Below are positions 36,437-44,527 of a DNA stretch of 64,000 nt, one piece after another. A program made the translations under genes and the position numbers. Numbering within the stretch: position 1 is the stretch's first letter; each line of letters begins with the position of its first letter. The DNA is from Bacteroidales bacterium. GTDB lineage: Bacteria > Bacteroidota > Bacteroidia > Bacteroidales > FEN-979. A model generated the notes under the pieces. The model was not told the origin of the DNA, made no database searches, and was given only the letters and a program-made list of their open reading frames with translations. Location: contig JALNWG010000012.1 in NCBI GenBank assembly GCA_023231005.1, forward strand, positions 19,356 to 83,355, written 5' to 3'.

Positions 36437-36976
36437 TCACTTAACCTCACATAACTCTACATCATATATAAGAATGGCCCTCTGAGGAATTTTATTCTGG
36501 TCCCCCAGAAGTCCAAATGCCAAATGTGAGGGAAGAATGAATTTTGCTTTATCCCCTGTCCGCATCAACAATACACCTTCCTCTAATCCGTTGGTTAAAT
36601 GACTTTTCCCAATCTCAGTCTCAAATTTTTTTTCCCCATCAGTTGAATACACAACCTCACCATTTATCAATTTGAGTGTATAATTCAGAACAACAGTTTT
36701 TCCTTTCTTAGCCTTTTCTCCATTTCCATTTTTATAGATCATATATCGTAAACCTGTTTCTGAAGTGTTCATTTTCCAATGGTACCGCTGAATAAAATCC
36801 TCAATTTCATCAGCCTCAGTTTTAACTACCTGACGATTGAACTTTATCACAGTATCATCCATGGTCTTAAAATTATTGTTAGATACGGCAACTGGCGTAG
36901 ATTGTGTACAGGAAATAAAGAAAAAAAAAGTTCCTATGATGAAAAAGGAATTGGCAATCTTAATTAAAAAATCCAT
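36437..36976 (-). CDS. FKBP-type peptidyl-prolyl isomerase lipoprotein (GldI-like)
   Basis: The 179-residue protein begins MDFLIKIANSFFIIGTFFFF and reaches a lipoprotein cysteine at FISC (about residue 23). One FKBP domain fills the C-terminal half (KTVVLNYTLKLINGEVVYS, GLEEGVLLMRTGDKAKFILPS, AILIYDVELCEVK). The start at 36976 is chosen because a TTG start at 37045 would overlap nrnA and place polar residues before the signal. In gliding Bacteroidota an FKBP lipoprotein, GldI, is often encoded next to nrnA; that resemblance in context and architecture is the basis for the label. Confidence 0.85.
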   Translation of the reverse strand: MDFLIKIANSFFIIGTFFFFISCTQSTPVAVSNNNFKTMDDTVIKFNRQVVKTEADEIEDFIQRYHWKMNTSETGLRYMIYKNGNGEKAKKGKTVVLNYTLKLINGEVVYSTDGEKKFETEIGKSHLTNGLEEGVLLMRTGDKAKFILPSHLAFGLLGDQNKIPQRAILIYDVELCEVK

Positions 36977-36989
36977 CCTTTTGCCGAAA

Positions 36990-38006
36990 TTAAACCAATT
37001 TGAGTTGTGATTGATAAACTGGAAGAAGGGCTTTGAATTTTGCAATAGTTTGTTTTAGGGTGGTTTGACAGTTGGCCCCTGATGCATTATGATGTCCACC
37101 ACCATCAAAGTGCTCACGAGCAAATTCTTCAACAGAAAAATTTCCTTTGGAACGAAAAGATACTTTAACAATTCCGTCTCTTTCCATAAATAGCGCAGCC
37201 AGATTTATATCTTTAATCGATAAGGCGTAATTGACAACCCCTTCTGTATCACCAATTTCATAATTAAACCGCTGAAGATCTTCCTTGGAAAGGGTGATAT
37301 AGGCTGTATGAAATTCAGGAAGAACGGTTAGTTTATCGCTGATCGAATAGCCCAATAAGCGAAGCCTGTTTTCAGAAAATGTGTCATAAATCAACCGATG
37401 AATATGTTCACCATCAATACCAAGTTTATATAATTCAGCAATGGTCAGGTAGGTTTTAACATAATTGCATGAATAACTCAGGGATCCGGTATCGGTGATT
37501 ATTCCAGCATAAAGACAGGCAGCCATTTCCTTATCGATCAAATGGATATCACCGGAATCCTTAATAAAATCAAAAACAAGTTCTGAGGTGGAAGAGGTTA
37601 AGGAAGTTGAAATTTTATATAAAAATTCATCAGATGGGAATAAATGATGATCGATTAACATCTTACAGGAACTTGACTCAAGAATAAACTTCCCTACATT
37701 ATTTAATCGGCTCAGATTATTGAAATCAAGTGCAAAGATCAGATCGGCTGATTTGATTGCTTCCAGACAGGCATTTTTCTGGTTCTCAAAATCTAAAATT
37801 TCCTCATGACCACTCATCCATGCAAGAAATTCAGGAAAGGGATCAGGAATGATCATTTTGACGGCATGATTTTTCTTCTTCAAATAGGAAAAAAAAGCAA
37901 GACATGAACCGATAGCGTCTCCATCGGGATTCGAATGAGTAGTTAGCAAAACCTTTGAAGGGTTCGCTAACTTTTCAGATATGGCTGTAAAATCAGAATT
38001 CTCCAA
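36990..38006 (-). CDS. nrnA: DHH-family bifunctional oligoribonuclease/PAP phosphatase
   Basis: The 338-residue enzyme degrades 2-5 nt RNA oligomers and dephosphorylates 3'-phosphoadenosine 5'-phosphate. The DHH domain shows SNPDGDAIGS, FALDFNNLSRL, the name-giving MLIDHHLFPS and IITDTGSLSY. The DHHA1 domain carries the substrate-binding FDGGGHHNASGA near the C-terminus. Length and motif order match NrnA. It is divergent from ndk, with -7 elements in both directions in the 87-bp gap, and 13 nt upstream of the GldI-like gene. Confidence 0.93.
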   Translation of the reverse strand: MENSDFTAISEKLANPSKVLLTTHSNPDGDAIGSCLAFFSYLKKKNHAVKMIIPDPFPEFLAWMSGHEEILDFENQKNACLEAIKSADLIFALDFNNLSRLNNVGKFILESSSCKMLIDHHLFPSDEFLYKISTSLTSSTSELVFDFIKDSGDIHLIDKEMAACLYAGIITDTGSLSYSCNYVKTYLTIAELYKLGIDGEHIHRLIYDTFSENRLRLLGYSISDKLTVLPEFHTAYITLSKEDLQRFNYEIGDTEGVVNYALSIKDINLAALFMERDGIVKVSFRSKGNFSVEEFAREHFDGGGHHNASGANCQTTLKQTIAKFKALLPVYQSQLKLV

Positions 38007-38028
38007 ATATATTAGGTTTTAAACAGTG

Positions 38029-38036
38029 CAAAATTA
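38029..38036 (-). promoter_or_regulatory. -7 promoter element for nrnA
   Basis: TAATTTTG read on the minus strand fits TAnnTTTG and lies 22 nt before the nrnA start. It is back to back with an identical element for ndk on the other strand. Confidence 0.5.
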
Positions 38037-38058
38037 GCGATATTTTCATAGTAAAATG

Positions 38059-38066
38059 TAATTTTG
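38059..38066 (+). promoter_or_regulatory. -7 promoter element for ndk
   Basis: TAATTTTG on the plus strand fits TAnnTTTG and lies 27 nt before the ndk ATG. The minus-strand element for nrnA is 22 nt away, giving a compact divergent promoter. Confidence 0.5.
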
Positions 38067-38093
38067 TCTTGGTTTATAAACAAGATTTTTTAT

Positions 38094-38513
38094 ATGGTAG
38101 GGAATATAACATTCACAATAATTAAGCCTTCCGCTTTTGCCGATGGACATACAGGTGAGGTACTTGCAATAATTGAAAAAGCCGGATTCCGGATCAAATC
38201 AATAAAAAAGGTTTGGTTGACAAAAAATCAGGCATCCAGGTTTTATGATGTTCATATTGGAAAACCGTTTTACGATGATCTTGTTCGGTTTATGTGTTCC
38301 GGGCCAATTGTTGCAGCCGTTTTAGAAAAAGAAAACGCAATCGAAGAATTCAGAACGCTTATTGGAGCAACAGATCCTGCAAAAGCAGCTCCCGGAACAA
38401 TACGTAAGCTATTTGGTAAAACAATGGGGGAAAATGCCATTCATGGATCAGATAGTGATGAAAATGCAATCAAAGAGTCTTGCTTTTTCTTTTCGCTTAT
38501 GGAACAAGGCTAA
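38094..38513 (+). CDS. ndk: Nucleoside diphosphate kinase
   Basis: The 139-residue enzyme transfers gamma-phosphate from ATP to nucleoside diphosphates through a phosphohistidine. It has the N-terminal NITFTIIKPSAF, the Kpn-loop region and the active-site NAIHGSDSDENA with His117. Length matches the family. ATG at 38094 is preferred to a TTG at 38064, which overlaps the -7 promoter element. It converges on the XRE regulator gene with only 3 nt between stops. Confidence 0.96.
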   Translation: MVGNITFTIIKPSAFADGHTGEVLAIIEKAGFRIKSIKKVWLTKNQASRFYDVHIGKPFYDDLVRFMCSGPIVAAVLEKENAIEEFRTLIGATDPAKAAPGTIRKLFGKTMGENAIHGSDSDENAIKESCFFFSLMEQG

Positions 38514-38516
38514 TTT

Positions 38517-38912
38517 CTATTCTGGATCATATTCTCGAAATGTTTTGTCCTGAAACAAAATAATTACTTTCTCAATCTTTTTATTTGACTTTTCCTTTTT
38601 AGGGATTTCAATGTTCCTTTTCATTTCCTTTTTAGGGGCTATTTCAACTTCATCAAATAAGGTGCCTTCATGTACTGTTTTCGGAAATATTTCCTCTTGT
38701 GGATTTATTGTCTCAGAAATTTCACCATTGAGTAACCAATCTGATTTGATTTCAGGAAAACGCTTAAGAACCTTCAACACAAATTCCAGACTTGGTTTAT
38801 TCCTTCCAGAAATAATGTGTGACATTCCTGATCTTTGAATTCCAATTTCATCAGCAAATTGAGAAGGGGATAATTTTTTTTGTTTTAATATCTCTAAAAT
38901 CCGGTCGGTCAT
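38517..38912 (-). CDS. XRE-family helix-turn-helix transcriptional regulator
   Basis: The 131-residue protein has an N-terminal Cro/CI-type HTH (about residues 5-60: SPSQFADEIGIQRSGMSHII and SGRNKPSLEFVLKVLKRFP). A variable Lys/Glu-rich linker and a short C-terminal segment (IEKVIILFQDKTFREYDPE) follow. This architecture is widespread and largely uncharacterised in Bacteroidota. Upstream lies a long AT-rich region with several TTAC-N4-GTAA palindromes, the closest of which overlaps the likely -7 element (TACTTTTG), which suggests autoregulation. Confidence 0.92.
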   Translation of the reverse strand: MTDRILEILKQKKLSPSQFADEIGIQRSGMSHIISGRNKPSLEFVLKVLKRFPEIKSDWLLNGEISETINPQEEIFPKTVHEGTLFDEVEIAPKKEMKRNIEIPKKEKSNKKIEKVIILFQDKTFREYDPE

Positions 38913-39545
38913 TGTTAAATATTTTTACAAAAGTAATTAATTACAAAAATATGTATTTCATTTTATAAAAAAAATCTTAACTTAAACTATATATTAATAT
39001 AATATTTATATATATCTGGTATATAACAATATAAATATACATTCATGTTGATTTTCGAGTAAATTACACTTGTATATTTGTGATATTACTTTTGTAACAT
39101 ACAATTGTTATTTCGTAACAAGTAATATTCAATAGATAATAATATCATCTGTATTTCAATAATATACATACCATTTGCCTTTGTTTACATTTGTAATTAC
39201 AAATGTAACTCCGATTGATTGTTCTCAATATTTTGATTCTTATTGAATATCAAATTTATAACGAATTCTGCAACAATCATCGTTTATCAATGTGAACTGA
39301 ATTGATTCATGATTTGTTCAATTATCGAGACTCCATTTATATTCAACAATATCTTAATATGAATTGCTTATATTACATGATATACAATTATTTATAGATT
39401 TATTTATTTCAACAGAATTTACAATTGACAACTCGAATTTTAACAAATTCTGATATAAATCAAGGATTATTGAAGGCTAAATAACCAAAAATGGCCATCA
39501 TTGATATCACCTTTTTTACTAAGTTTGATTCAAATTAAAAGCGAA
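38913..39545. promoter_or_regulatory. AT-rich regulatory intergenic region with repeated TTAC-N4-GTAA palindromes
   Basis: About 630 bp without a credible gene separate the XRE regulator (-) from the DUF4301 gene (+). The sequence is extremely AT-rich. It contains four exact TTAC-N4-GTAA palindromes (38925-38936, 39086-39097, 39185-39196, 39197-39208), the last two abutting to form a perfect 24-bp palindrome. Near matches lie at 39064-39075 and around 39109-39120. Several palindromes contain TAnnTTTG -7 elements (TACTTTTG, TACATTTG). The simplest reading is an operator region for the XRE protein. I see no tRNA, CRISPR or IS remnant here. Confidence 0.6.
39185..39208. repeat. Perfect 24-bp palindrome
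   Basis: Two abutting TTAC-N4-GTAA units (TTACATTTGTAA and its reverse complement TTACAAATGTAA) make a perfect 24-bp palindrome. Each half contains a TACATTTG -7-like element pointing in opposite directions. It is not followed by a T-run, so a terminator is unlikely. Confidence 0.75.
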
Positions 39546-41102
39546 ATGATGTATACCGATCTTGACCTTGAACAAATCAAGCAACATGGAATAACCCTGA
39601 AAACCATTGAAAAGCAAATTTCCCATTTCAAACACGGATTCCCCTTCATTAAATTAATCCGTCCTGCAATTCCGGGAGACGGGATACTCTCCTACTCTGA
39701 AAATGAGAAAGAAATTTTTATCCGATACTTTGAAGATCATTTCCTTTTGATTCATGTCACTAAATTTGTACCCGCATCCGGTGCAGCAAGCAGAATGTTC
39801 AAGCAACTTTTTGAATTCAGGGAACATTATAATAATAATGCTAACGGATTATCACTCTTTGAATCGAATCAAGAATTTGATTCTCCTTATTATTTTCTTG
39901 CCCACCTTTCTGAAATTGCTTTTTATGACGATCTCAGGAAAAATTTGAGTTCAAATGGGCAATCGTTGGAAATGTTATTAAAGAAAAAAGATTTTAATAC
40001 CATTATCGATTTTATTCTTACGAAGAAAGGATTAGACTATGCCAATCTCCCCAAGGGGCTGATTATATTCCACAAAGACTCCGAAGGGACGCGAACTTCC
40101 ATTGAAGAACATCTGGTCGAAGCTGCCATGTATACAAGAGACCAACATGATATTGCCCATATCCATTTTACTGTTTCCCCAGAACACAAGAAAAAATTCA
40201 AAGAACTCCTTAATTCCGTAAAATCGAAATATGAATCGAAATATGGTGTTCGATTTGATTTTTCGTTTTCAATTCAAAGTCCTTCTACCGATACTCTGGC
40301 TGTCGATATTAATAATGAACCGTTTCGTGATCTACAGAAAAAACTAGTCTTTCGTCCTGGAGGACATGGTGCTTTACTCTCAAACCTTAATGAAATTGAT
40401 GCCGACCTGATCTTTATTAAGAACATCGACAATGTTGTACCCGATAAACTCAAATTGCAGACTTTCCGACATAAAAAATTGTTGGGTGGGGTTTTGCTTA
40501 CTCTTCAGCATGAAATTTATAAATATTTAACCATTCTTGAGCAGAATACAGTCACAAGGTTTCAAATCGAGGAAATGTTCCGCTTTTTACGAAAACAATT
40601 ATGTATTCCATTATCCGTTGAATTTCAATCTCTTGAAATATCTGAACAAAGTAAACAGTTATTTAATCTATTAAACCGGCCTATTCGTGTTTGCGGAATG
40701 GTGAAAAATGAAGGCGAACCAGGCGGAGGACCATTTTGGGTTTTAACAGGGAATAGGAAAGAAACACTTCAGATTGTTGAATCTTCGCAAATCGACATAA
40801 AAGATCCGGGACAAAAATCAATTCTCCAAAATTCCACCTATTTTAATCCGGTGGATCTGGTATGCGGAATCAAAGATTATAGGGGAAATTCTTTTGATCT
40901 GACGAAGTTTATTGATGAAGAAACGGGGTTCATTTCAATTAAATCTCTTTTTGGAAAAAGCCTCAAAGCACAGGAACTTCCAGGACTTTGGAACGGGGCC
41001 ATGTCCGATTGGATTACGTTATTTGTAGAAATCCCAATTATCACCTTTAACCCGGTTAAGAGCGTTAATGATCTTTTGCGGAAAGAACATGTAGAATTTT
41101 AA
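39546..41102 (+). CDS. DUF4301 family protein
   Basis: The 518-residue protein belongs to a Bacteroidota family of unknown function. It starts MMYTDLDLEQIKQHGITLKT and has VPASGAASRMFKQLFEFRE, a glycine/serine loop reminiscent of sugar-nucleotidyltransferases (GxGxRM-like), plus LPKGLIIFHKDSEGTRTSIEEH and RPGGHGALLSNLNEI, which resembles UDP-sugar pyrophosphorylase-type active sites. A nucleotidyltransferase-like fold is therefore likely, with substrate unknown. The ATG at 39546 (or 39549) is preferred to a TTG at 39501. It is 3 nt upstream of the YdcF-like gene. Confidence 0.85.
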   Translation: MMYTDLDLEQIKQHGITLKTIEKQISHFKHGFPFIKLIRPAIPGDGILSYSENEKEIFIRYFEDHFLLIHVTKFVPASGAASRMFKQLFEFREHYNNNANGLSLFESNQEFDSPYYFLAHLSEIAFYDDLRKNLSSNGQSLEMLLKKKDFNTIIDFILTKKGLDYANLPKGLIIFHKDSEGTRTSIEEHLVEAAMYTRDQHDIAHIHFTVSPEHKKKFKELLNSVKSKYESKYGVRFDFSFSIQSPSTDTLAVDINNEPFRDLQKKLVFRPGGHGALLSNLNEIDADLIFIKNIDNVVPDKLKLQTFRHKKLLGGVLLTLQHEIYKYLTILEQNTVTRFQIEEMFRFLRKQLCIPLSVEFQSLEISEQSKQLFNLLNRPIRVCGMVKNEGEPGGGPFWVLTGNRKETLQIVESSQIDIKDPGQKSILQNSTYFNPVDLVCGIKDYRGNSFDLTKFIDEETGFISIKSLFGKSLKAQELPGLWNGAMSDWITLFVEIPIITFNPVKSVNDLLRKEHVEF

Positions 41103-41105
41103 ATC

Positions 41106-41771
41106 ATGAAATCTGGTAAAAATTATATCATTTTAAGCAAAAAAGAACGTTGGGGATTGACAATATGGGGATGGGTGTTGATTGTATGTTTCTTATTTCT
41201 CATGATTTTTCTTGGAATTCGAAATCTCTACGGAATTCTTGCCCCGAATCATCGTGAAGATGCTAACATTCTTGTTGTTGAGGGGTTTATCAGTGATTAT
41301 GTTTTATGGGATGCCATGAAAGAATTCAGAAATAATGATTATGAACTGTTAATTACCACGGGTACCCCTTTGGAATATGGAGAACTTCTTTCTCCTTTTA
41401 AAAACACAGCCAGAATCGCCGGCATGTCGCTATTAAAATTAGGATTTGATTCCACAAAACTAGTTATTGTCGGAACAGATTCAATCCGAAATGACCGGAC
41501 TTACAATTCAGCTATTGCGCTTCGACTTTGGCTAAAAAAGAACAAACCAGGAATTAAAGCAATCAACCTAATGACAATGAGTGTTCATGGAGCACGAAGT
41601 CAACGGTTATTTCAATATGCTTTTGGAGATACTATTCGTGTTGGAATCATTTCAGTTAAAAATTTTTATTATGGTCATAGAGATTGGTATAAATCTTCTA
41701 AAGGATTTAGAGAAACGTTGAACGAGGCAATTGGTTATTTCTATATCCGTTATTTTTTCCGTCCATATTAA
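41106..41771 (+). CDS. YdcF/SanA (DUF218)-like membrane protein
   Basis: The 221-residue protein has one N-terminal transmembrane helix (about 18-40) and a periplasmic DUF218-like domain. Visible parts are the NILVVEGFISDYVLWDAM opening, LLITTGTPLEYG, IVGTDSIRNDRTYNSAIAL (the conserved acidic/Asn residues) and INLMTMSVHGARS. Relatives such as ElyC and SanA affect envelope integrity and vancomycin sensitivity, with the biochemical function unsettled. It sits 3 nt after the DUF4301 gene, so the two are probably co-transcribed. Confidence 0.78.
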   Translation: MKSGKNYIILSKKERWGLTIWGWVLIVCFLFLMIFLGIRNLYGILAPNHREDANILVVEGFISDYVLWDAMKEFRNNDYELLITTGTPLEYGELLSPFKNTARIAGMSLLKLGFDSTKLVIVGTDSIRNDRTYNSAIALRLWLKKNKPGIKAINLMTMSVHGARSQRLFQYAFGDTIRVGIISVKNFYYGHRDWYKSSKGFRETLNEAIGYFYIRYFFRPY

Positions 41772-41831
41772 AAAGAAATCGTAGTAAAATAGTTTAGTCT
41801 CTCCCACGTTATTGAAGTATAAATAGCAACC

Positions 41832-43217
41832 ATGCAAAAACACTTTACTACCTTACAGATTCTGGTTTTTGTTTGTTTATTCATACCTGCTATGAGCCAG
41901 CAGGATTACCTTATCAAATTCCGAATAAAAGGCATTAAGGATACTACCTGTATCATTGCAAATTATTATGGGAACGGTACTTATGTAAAAGACAGTATAA
42001 AAGTGGACGGCAATGGTAAATGTGTTTTTAAAGCTAAGACTGATCTACCAAAGGGAATGTACATCTTTATTATTTCCGAGAAGAATTATTTTGATTTTAT
42101 TGTCAATGATGATCACAAGTTCAGTATGGAGACTGATGTTCAGAATCCCATAAAAAACATGATCATTCGTGATTCTCCTGAAAATTCGTTGTTTTATCAA
42201 TATCTACGTTATAACAAGGAACAATATGACATCATGATGGGAATTCAGGACCACTTAAAGAAGGTTAAGGAAAATAATGACTCCGTGAAAATATTGAGTG
42301 ACCAGATCAATCAAATGAACAAGGATCTGATCGCATACAAACTTGATTTGATCAAAGAACATCCAAGGGCTTTTTTGAATCTGCTTATCAATACTATGAA
42401 AGAACCAGAAATAAAAGATTCTACTACAACCTACCAATATTATAAAGAACATTTTTGGGATGACGTTGATTTTACAGATGATCGTATTTTGCGTACCCCA
42501 GTCTTTCATCCTAAGCTTAAAAAGTATTTCGACAATGTATTGATTCAAATTCCGGATTCTATCATCCACGAATCCGATATTATGATTGATAAATCCAGAC
42601 CCAACTCAGAGATGTTTAAATATCTTGTATGGTTCATGACTTCACATTATGAAAATTCTGAGATTATGGGGTTTGACAAAATATTCGTACATGTAGTCGA
42701 TACTTATTATTCCACTGGACAAGCAACCTGGGTCAGCAAAACAACAACAGAGAATATCATTAAAAAATCCGACCGATTGAAACCCATATTATTGGGTAAA
42801 AAAGCGCCAAATATGATTATGCAGGACACCTCATTTAGGCTTGTTTCCATGCATAACATCAATGCAAAATATCTGGTAATTCTTTTTTGGGATCCGAGTT
42901 GTGGCCATTGTGAGCATGAAATTCCTAAGATCAAGGCTTTTTATGATGTCAATAAAGAAAAGTACGGACTTGAAGTTCTGGCAGTTTGTTCAGATACTTC
43001 TCTTGTCAAATGGAAAGAAGCCATCAAGTCGAAGCATTTGAATTGGATCAATGTCGATGGTCCACGGACTTTAACAGGAGATTATCATGAACAGTATGAT
43101 GTCATTACCACCCCGGTACTATATCTCCTCGACGAACGTAAAGTTATTTTAGCCAAGCAGCTTCCCTGGGAGAAAATGGAAAAATTTCTGGAGAATCGGT
43201 ATAACGAAAATAAATAA
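41832..43217 (+). CDS. Secreted thioredoxin-like protein (DUF4369/DUF5106 type)
   Basis: The 461-residue protein has a signal peptide (ending about residue 23, PAMSQQ), an N-terminal beta-rich DUF4369-like domain (about 25-120), a helical DUF5106-like middle and a C-terminal thioredoxin fold. The redox-active site is FWDPSCGHCEHEIPKI (CGHC), and the cis-proline region reads VITTPVLYLLD. It probably acts as a periplasmic disulfide oxidoreductase in cysteine maturation or oxidative stress. It is followed by a hairpin shared with the convergent rplT gene. Confidence 0.88.
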   Translation: MQKHFTTLQILVFVCLFIPAMSQQDYLIKFRIKGIKDTTCIIANYYGNGTYVKDSIKVDGNGKCVFKAKTDLPKGMYIFIISEKNYFDFIVNDDHKFSMETDVQNPIKNMIIRDSPENSLFYQYLRYNKEQYDIMMGIQDHLKKVKENNDSVKILSDQINQMNKDLIAYKLDLIKEHPRAFLNLLINTMKEPEIKDSTTTYQYYKEHFWDDVDFTDDRILRTPVFHPKLKKYFDNVLIQIPDSIIHESDIMIDKSRPNSEMFKYLVWFMTSHYENSEIMGFDKIFVHVVDTYYSTGQATWVSKTTTENIIKKSDRLKPILLGKKAPNMIMQDTSFRLVSMHNINAKYLVILFWDPSCGHCEHEIPKIKAFYDVNKEKYGLEVLAVCSDTSLVKWKEAIKSKHLNWINVDGPRTLTGDYHEQYDVITTPVLYLLDERKVILAKQLPWEKMEKFLENRYNENK

Positions 43218-43253
43218 AAAAAGCCATCCCAGATTTTGGAACGGCCTTTTTAA
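43218..43253. terminator. Imperfect bidirectional terminator between thioredoxin-like gene and rplT
   Basis: A-rich and T-rich flanks enclose an imperfect hairpin in which AAAAAGCC pairs with GGCCTTTTT, with mismatches toward the loop. It ends both the plus-strand gene (stop 43217) and the minus-strand rplT (stop 43274). Confidence 0.55.
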
Positions 43254-43273
43254 AAAGAAGTATTCTGTCTGTG

Positions 43274-43621
43274 CTAACTGTTGAGTTCGTCAACAACCGC
43301 TTTGAAAGCTTCCGGATGGTTCATTGCAAGGTCGGCTAAGGTTTTCCTGTTAAGGAGAATATTTTTCTCAGCAAGTTTACCGATGAAAACCGAGTATGAC
43401 ATTCCGTGTTCGCGAACACCTGCGTTGATACGGGTAATCCATAATCCACGGAAATTACGCTTTTTGGTACGTCGATCCCGGTAGGCATAGCCCAAACCTT
43501 TTTCGACTGAATTTTTCGCAACGGTAAGAACATTTTTTCTTCTTCCGAATTGTCCTTTTGCCCGTTTTAGGATCTTTTTCCTTCTCTCTCTTGAGGCGAC
43601 TGCATTTACTGATCTTGGCAT
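43274..43621 (-). CDS. rplT: 50S ribosomal protein L20
   Basis: The 115-residue protein is a core early-assembly component of the large subunit that binds 23S rRNA. The sequence MPRSVNAVASRERRKKIL, the basic AKGQFGRRKN stretch and LWITRINAGVREHGMSYS match L20 over full length. It is the last gene of the thrS-infC-rpmI-rplT cluster, 72 nt after rpmI. In other bacteria L20 represses its own operon by binding the mRNA; no such structure was resolved by eye here. Confidence 0.97.
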   Translation of the reverse strand: MPRSVNAVASRERRKKILKRAKGQFGRRKNVLTVAKNSVEKGLGYAYRDRRTKKRNFRGLWITRINAGVREHGMSYSVFIGKLAEKNILLNRKTLADLAMNHPEAFKAVVDELNS

Positions 43622-43693
43622 AGTTTTAAATTTTTTGCGTTAGCGTTCTCATAGCGAGAATCTTTTGGAGCTAAACACAAGTTATACAATTAA

Positions 43694-43888
43694 TTAACCT
43701 TGAAGCATTTCTTTTACATTGGCTGCATCTGCCTTATCAACCACGGTAGAATAACCGAGATTCCTTTTTCTTTTTGTGGTTTTTTTGGTCAGAATGTGGC
43801 TTTTGTAAGCATGCTTCCGCTTGATTTTTCCGGTTCCTGTAAGAGCGAATCTTTTTTTGGCACCGGATTTGGACTTCATTTTTGGCAT
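43694..43888 (-). CDS. rpmI: 50S ribosomal protein L35
   Basis: The 64-residue basic protein begins MPKMKSKSGAKKRFALTGTG and contains KRKHAYKSHILTKKTTKRKR, diagnostic of L35. It lies between infC and rplT as in most bacteria. The 50-nt spacer before it holds a short direct repeat. Confidence 0.97.
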   Translation of the reverse strand: MPKMKSKSGAKKRFALTGTGKIKRKHAYKSHILTKKTTKRKRNLGYSTVVDKADAANVKEMLQG

Positions 43889-43900
43889 GATACCTTTTTG

Positions 43901-43935
43901 TTGAATTGTAGAATTATTGAATTATTGAATTGTAG
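43901..43935. repeat. Short direct repeat in infC-rpmI spacer
   Basis: The 11-mer TTGAATTGTAG occurs at 43901-43911 and 43925-43935, separated by a further ATTGAATT-like unit. It is low-complexity and its role, if any, is unknown. Confidence 0.5.
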
Positions 43936-43938
43936 TAT

Positions 43939-44493
43939 TTACTTTTTAGGTGTAATGACCATGATCATTCGTTTCCCTTCGAGTCGCGGCATTTGTTCGA
44001 TTTTTCCTACATCAACCACTGACTGTGCAAATTTTAAAAGGATTAATTCCCCCTGTTCTTTATAAATAATGGACCTTCCTTTAAAATAAACATCGACTTT
44101 CACTTTAGCTCCTTCTTTTAGGAACCTGATTGCATGATTCAATTTAAAATTGAAATCATGATCATCGGTATTTGGACCCAAGCGGATTTCCTTAATAATA
44201 ATTTTTGCCGTTTTTGCTTTCATCTCCTTTTGTTTCCTTTTCAATTCATAAAGAAACTTTTTGTAGTCGATTACTTTGCAAACAGGAGGATTGGCAGTTG
44301 GTGAAATTTCAACTAAATCCAGTCCGAAATTTTCGGCTAAGCTCAAGGCTTCACGGATATTGTATATCCCTGGTTGAATATTATCCCCAACTACCCGAAC
44401 CACAGGTGCTTTAATCCACTGGTTGATATTATAAGGTTCTTCTTTTTTGCCCGGTTTCGGATAACGTCGTGGGGCATTCGTTTGTGTTACTAT
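43939..44493 (-). CDS. infC: Translation initiation factor IF-3, probable AUA start
   Basis: IF-3 binds the 30S subunit and rejects non-canonical start codons. The core RVVGDNIQPGIYNIREALSLAE and the C-domain motifs (RLGPNTDDHDFNFK, KVKVDVYFKGR) are clear. The usual first start in this frame (GTG, 44403) would cut off the conserved N-terminal segment YNINQWIKAPVVRVVG. The frame is open upstream to a TGA, with no ATG, GTG or TTG available. An ATA at 44493 lies 8 nt after a strong AGGAG ribosome-binding site (44502-44506), giving 184 residues. E. coli infC also starts at a rare codon (AUU), which supports autogenous control. Confidence 0.9.
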   Translation of the reverse strand: MVTQTNAPRRYPKPGKKEEPYNINQWIKAPVVRVVGDNIQPGIYNIREALSLAENFGLDLVEISPTANPPVCKVIDYKKFLYELKRKQKEMKAKTAKIIIKEIRLGPNTDDHDFNFKLNHAIRFLKEGAKVKVDVYFKGRSIIYKEQGELILLKFAQSVVDVGKIEQMPRLEGKRMIMVITPKK

Positions 44494-44501
44494 ACGATTT
44501 T

Positions 44502-44506
44502 CTCCT
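44502..44506 (-). promoter_or_regulatory. Shine-Dalgarno site deciding the infC start
   Basis: AGGAG on the minus strand is spaced 8 nt from an ATA codon at 44493-44491. Clear Shine-Dalgarno sites are scarce in this window, so its presence here supports initiation at the non-canonical codon. Confidence 0.6.
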
Positions 44507-44527
44507 ATGTTAAATAATCATTTAATA

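Noticed and set aside
38925..39208. CRISPR-like or toxin-antitoxin repeat array next to the XRE gene
   Set aside because: The repeats are short palindromes at irregular spacing with no cas genes, and no toxin gene accompanies the regulator; an operator cluster fits better.
43700..44065. Plus-strand 121-residue frame opposite rpmI and infC
   Set aside because: It spans two well-conserved translation genes on the opposite strand and has no homologous features, so it is a shadow frame.
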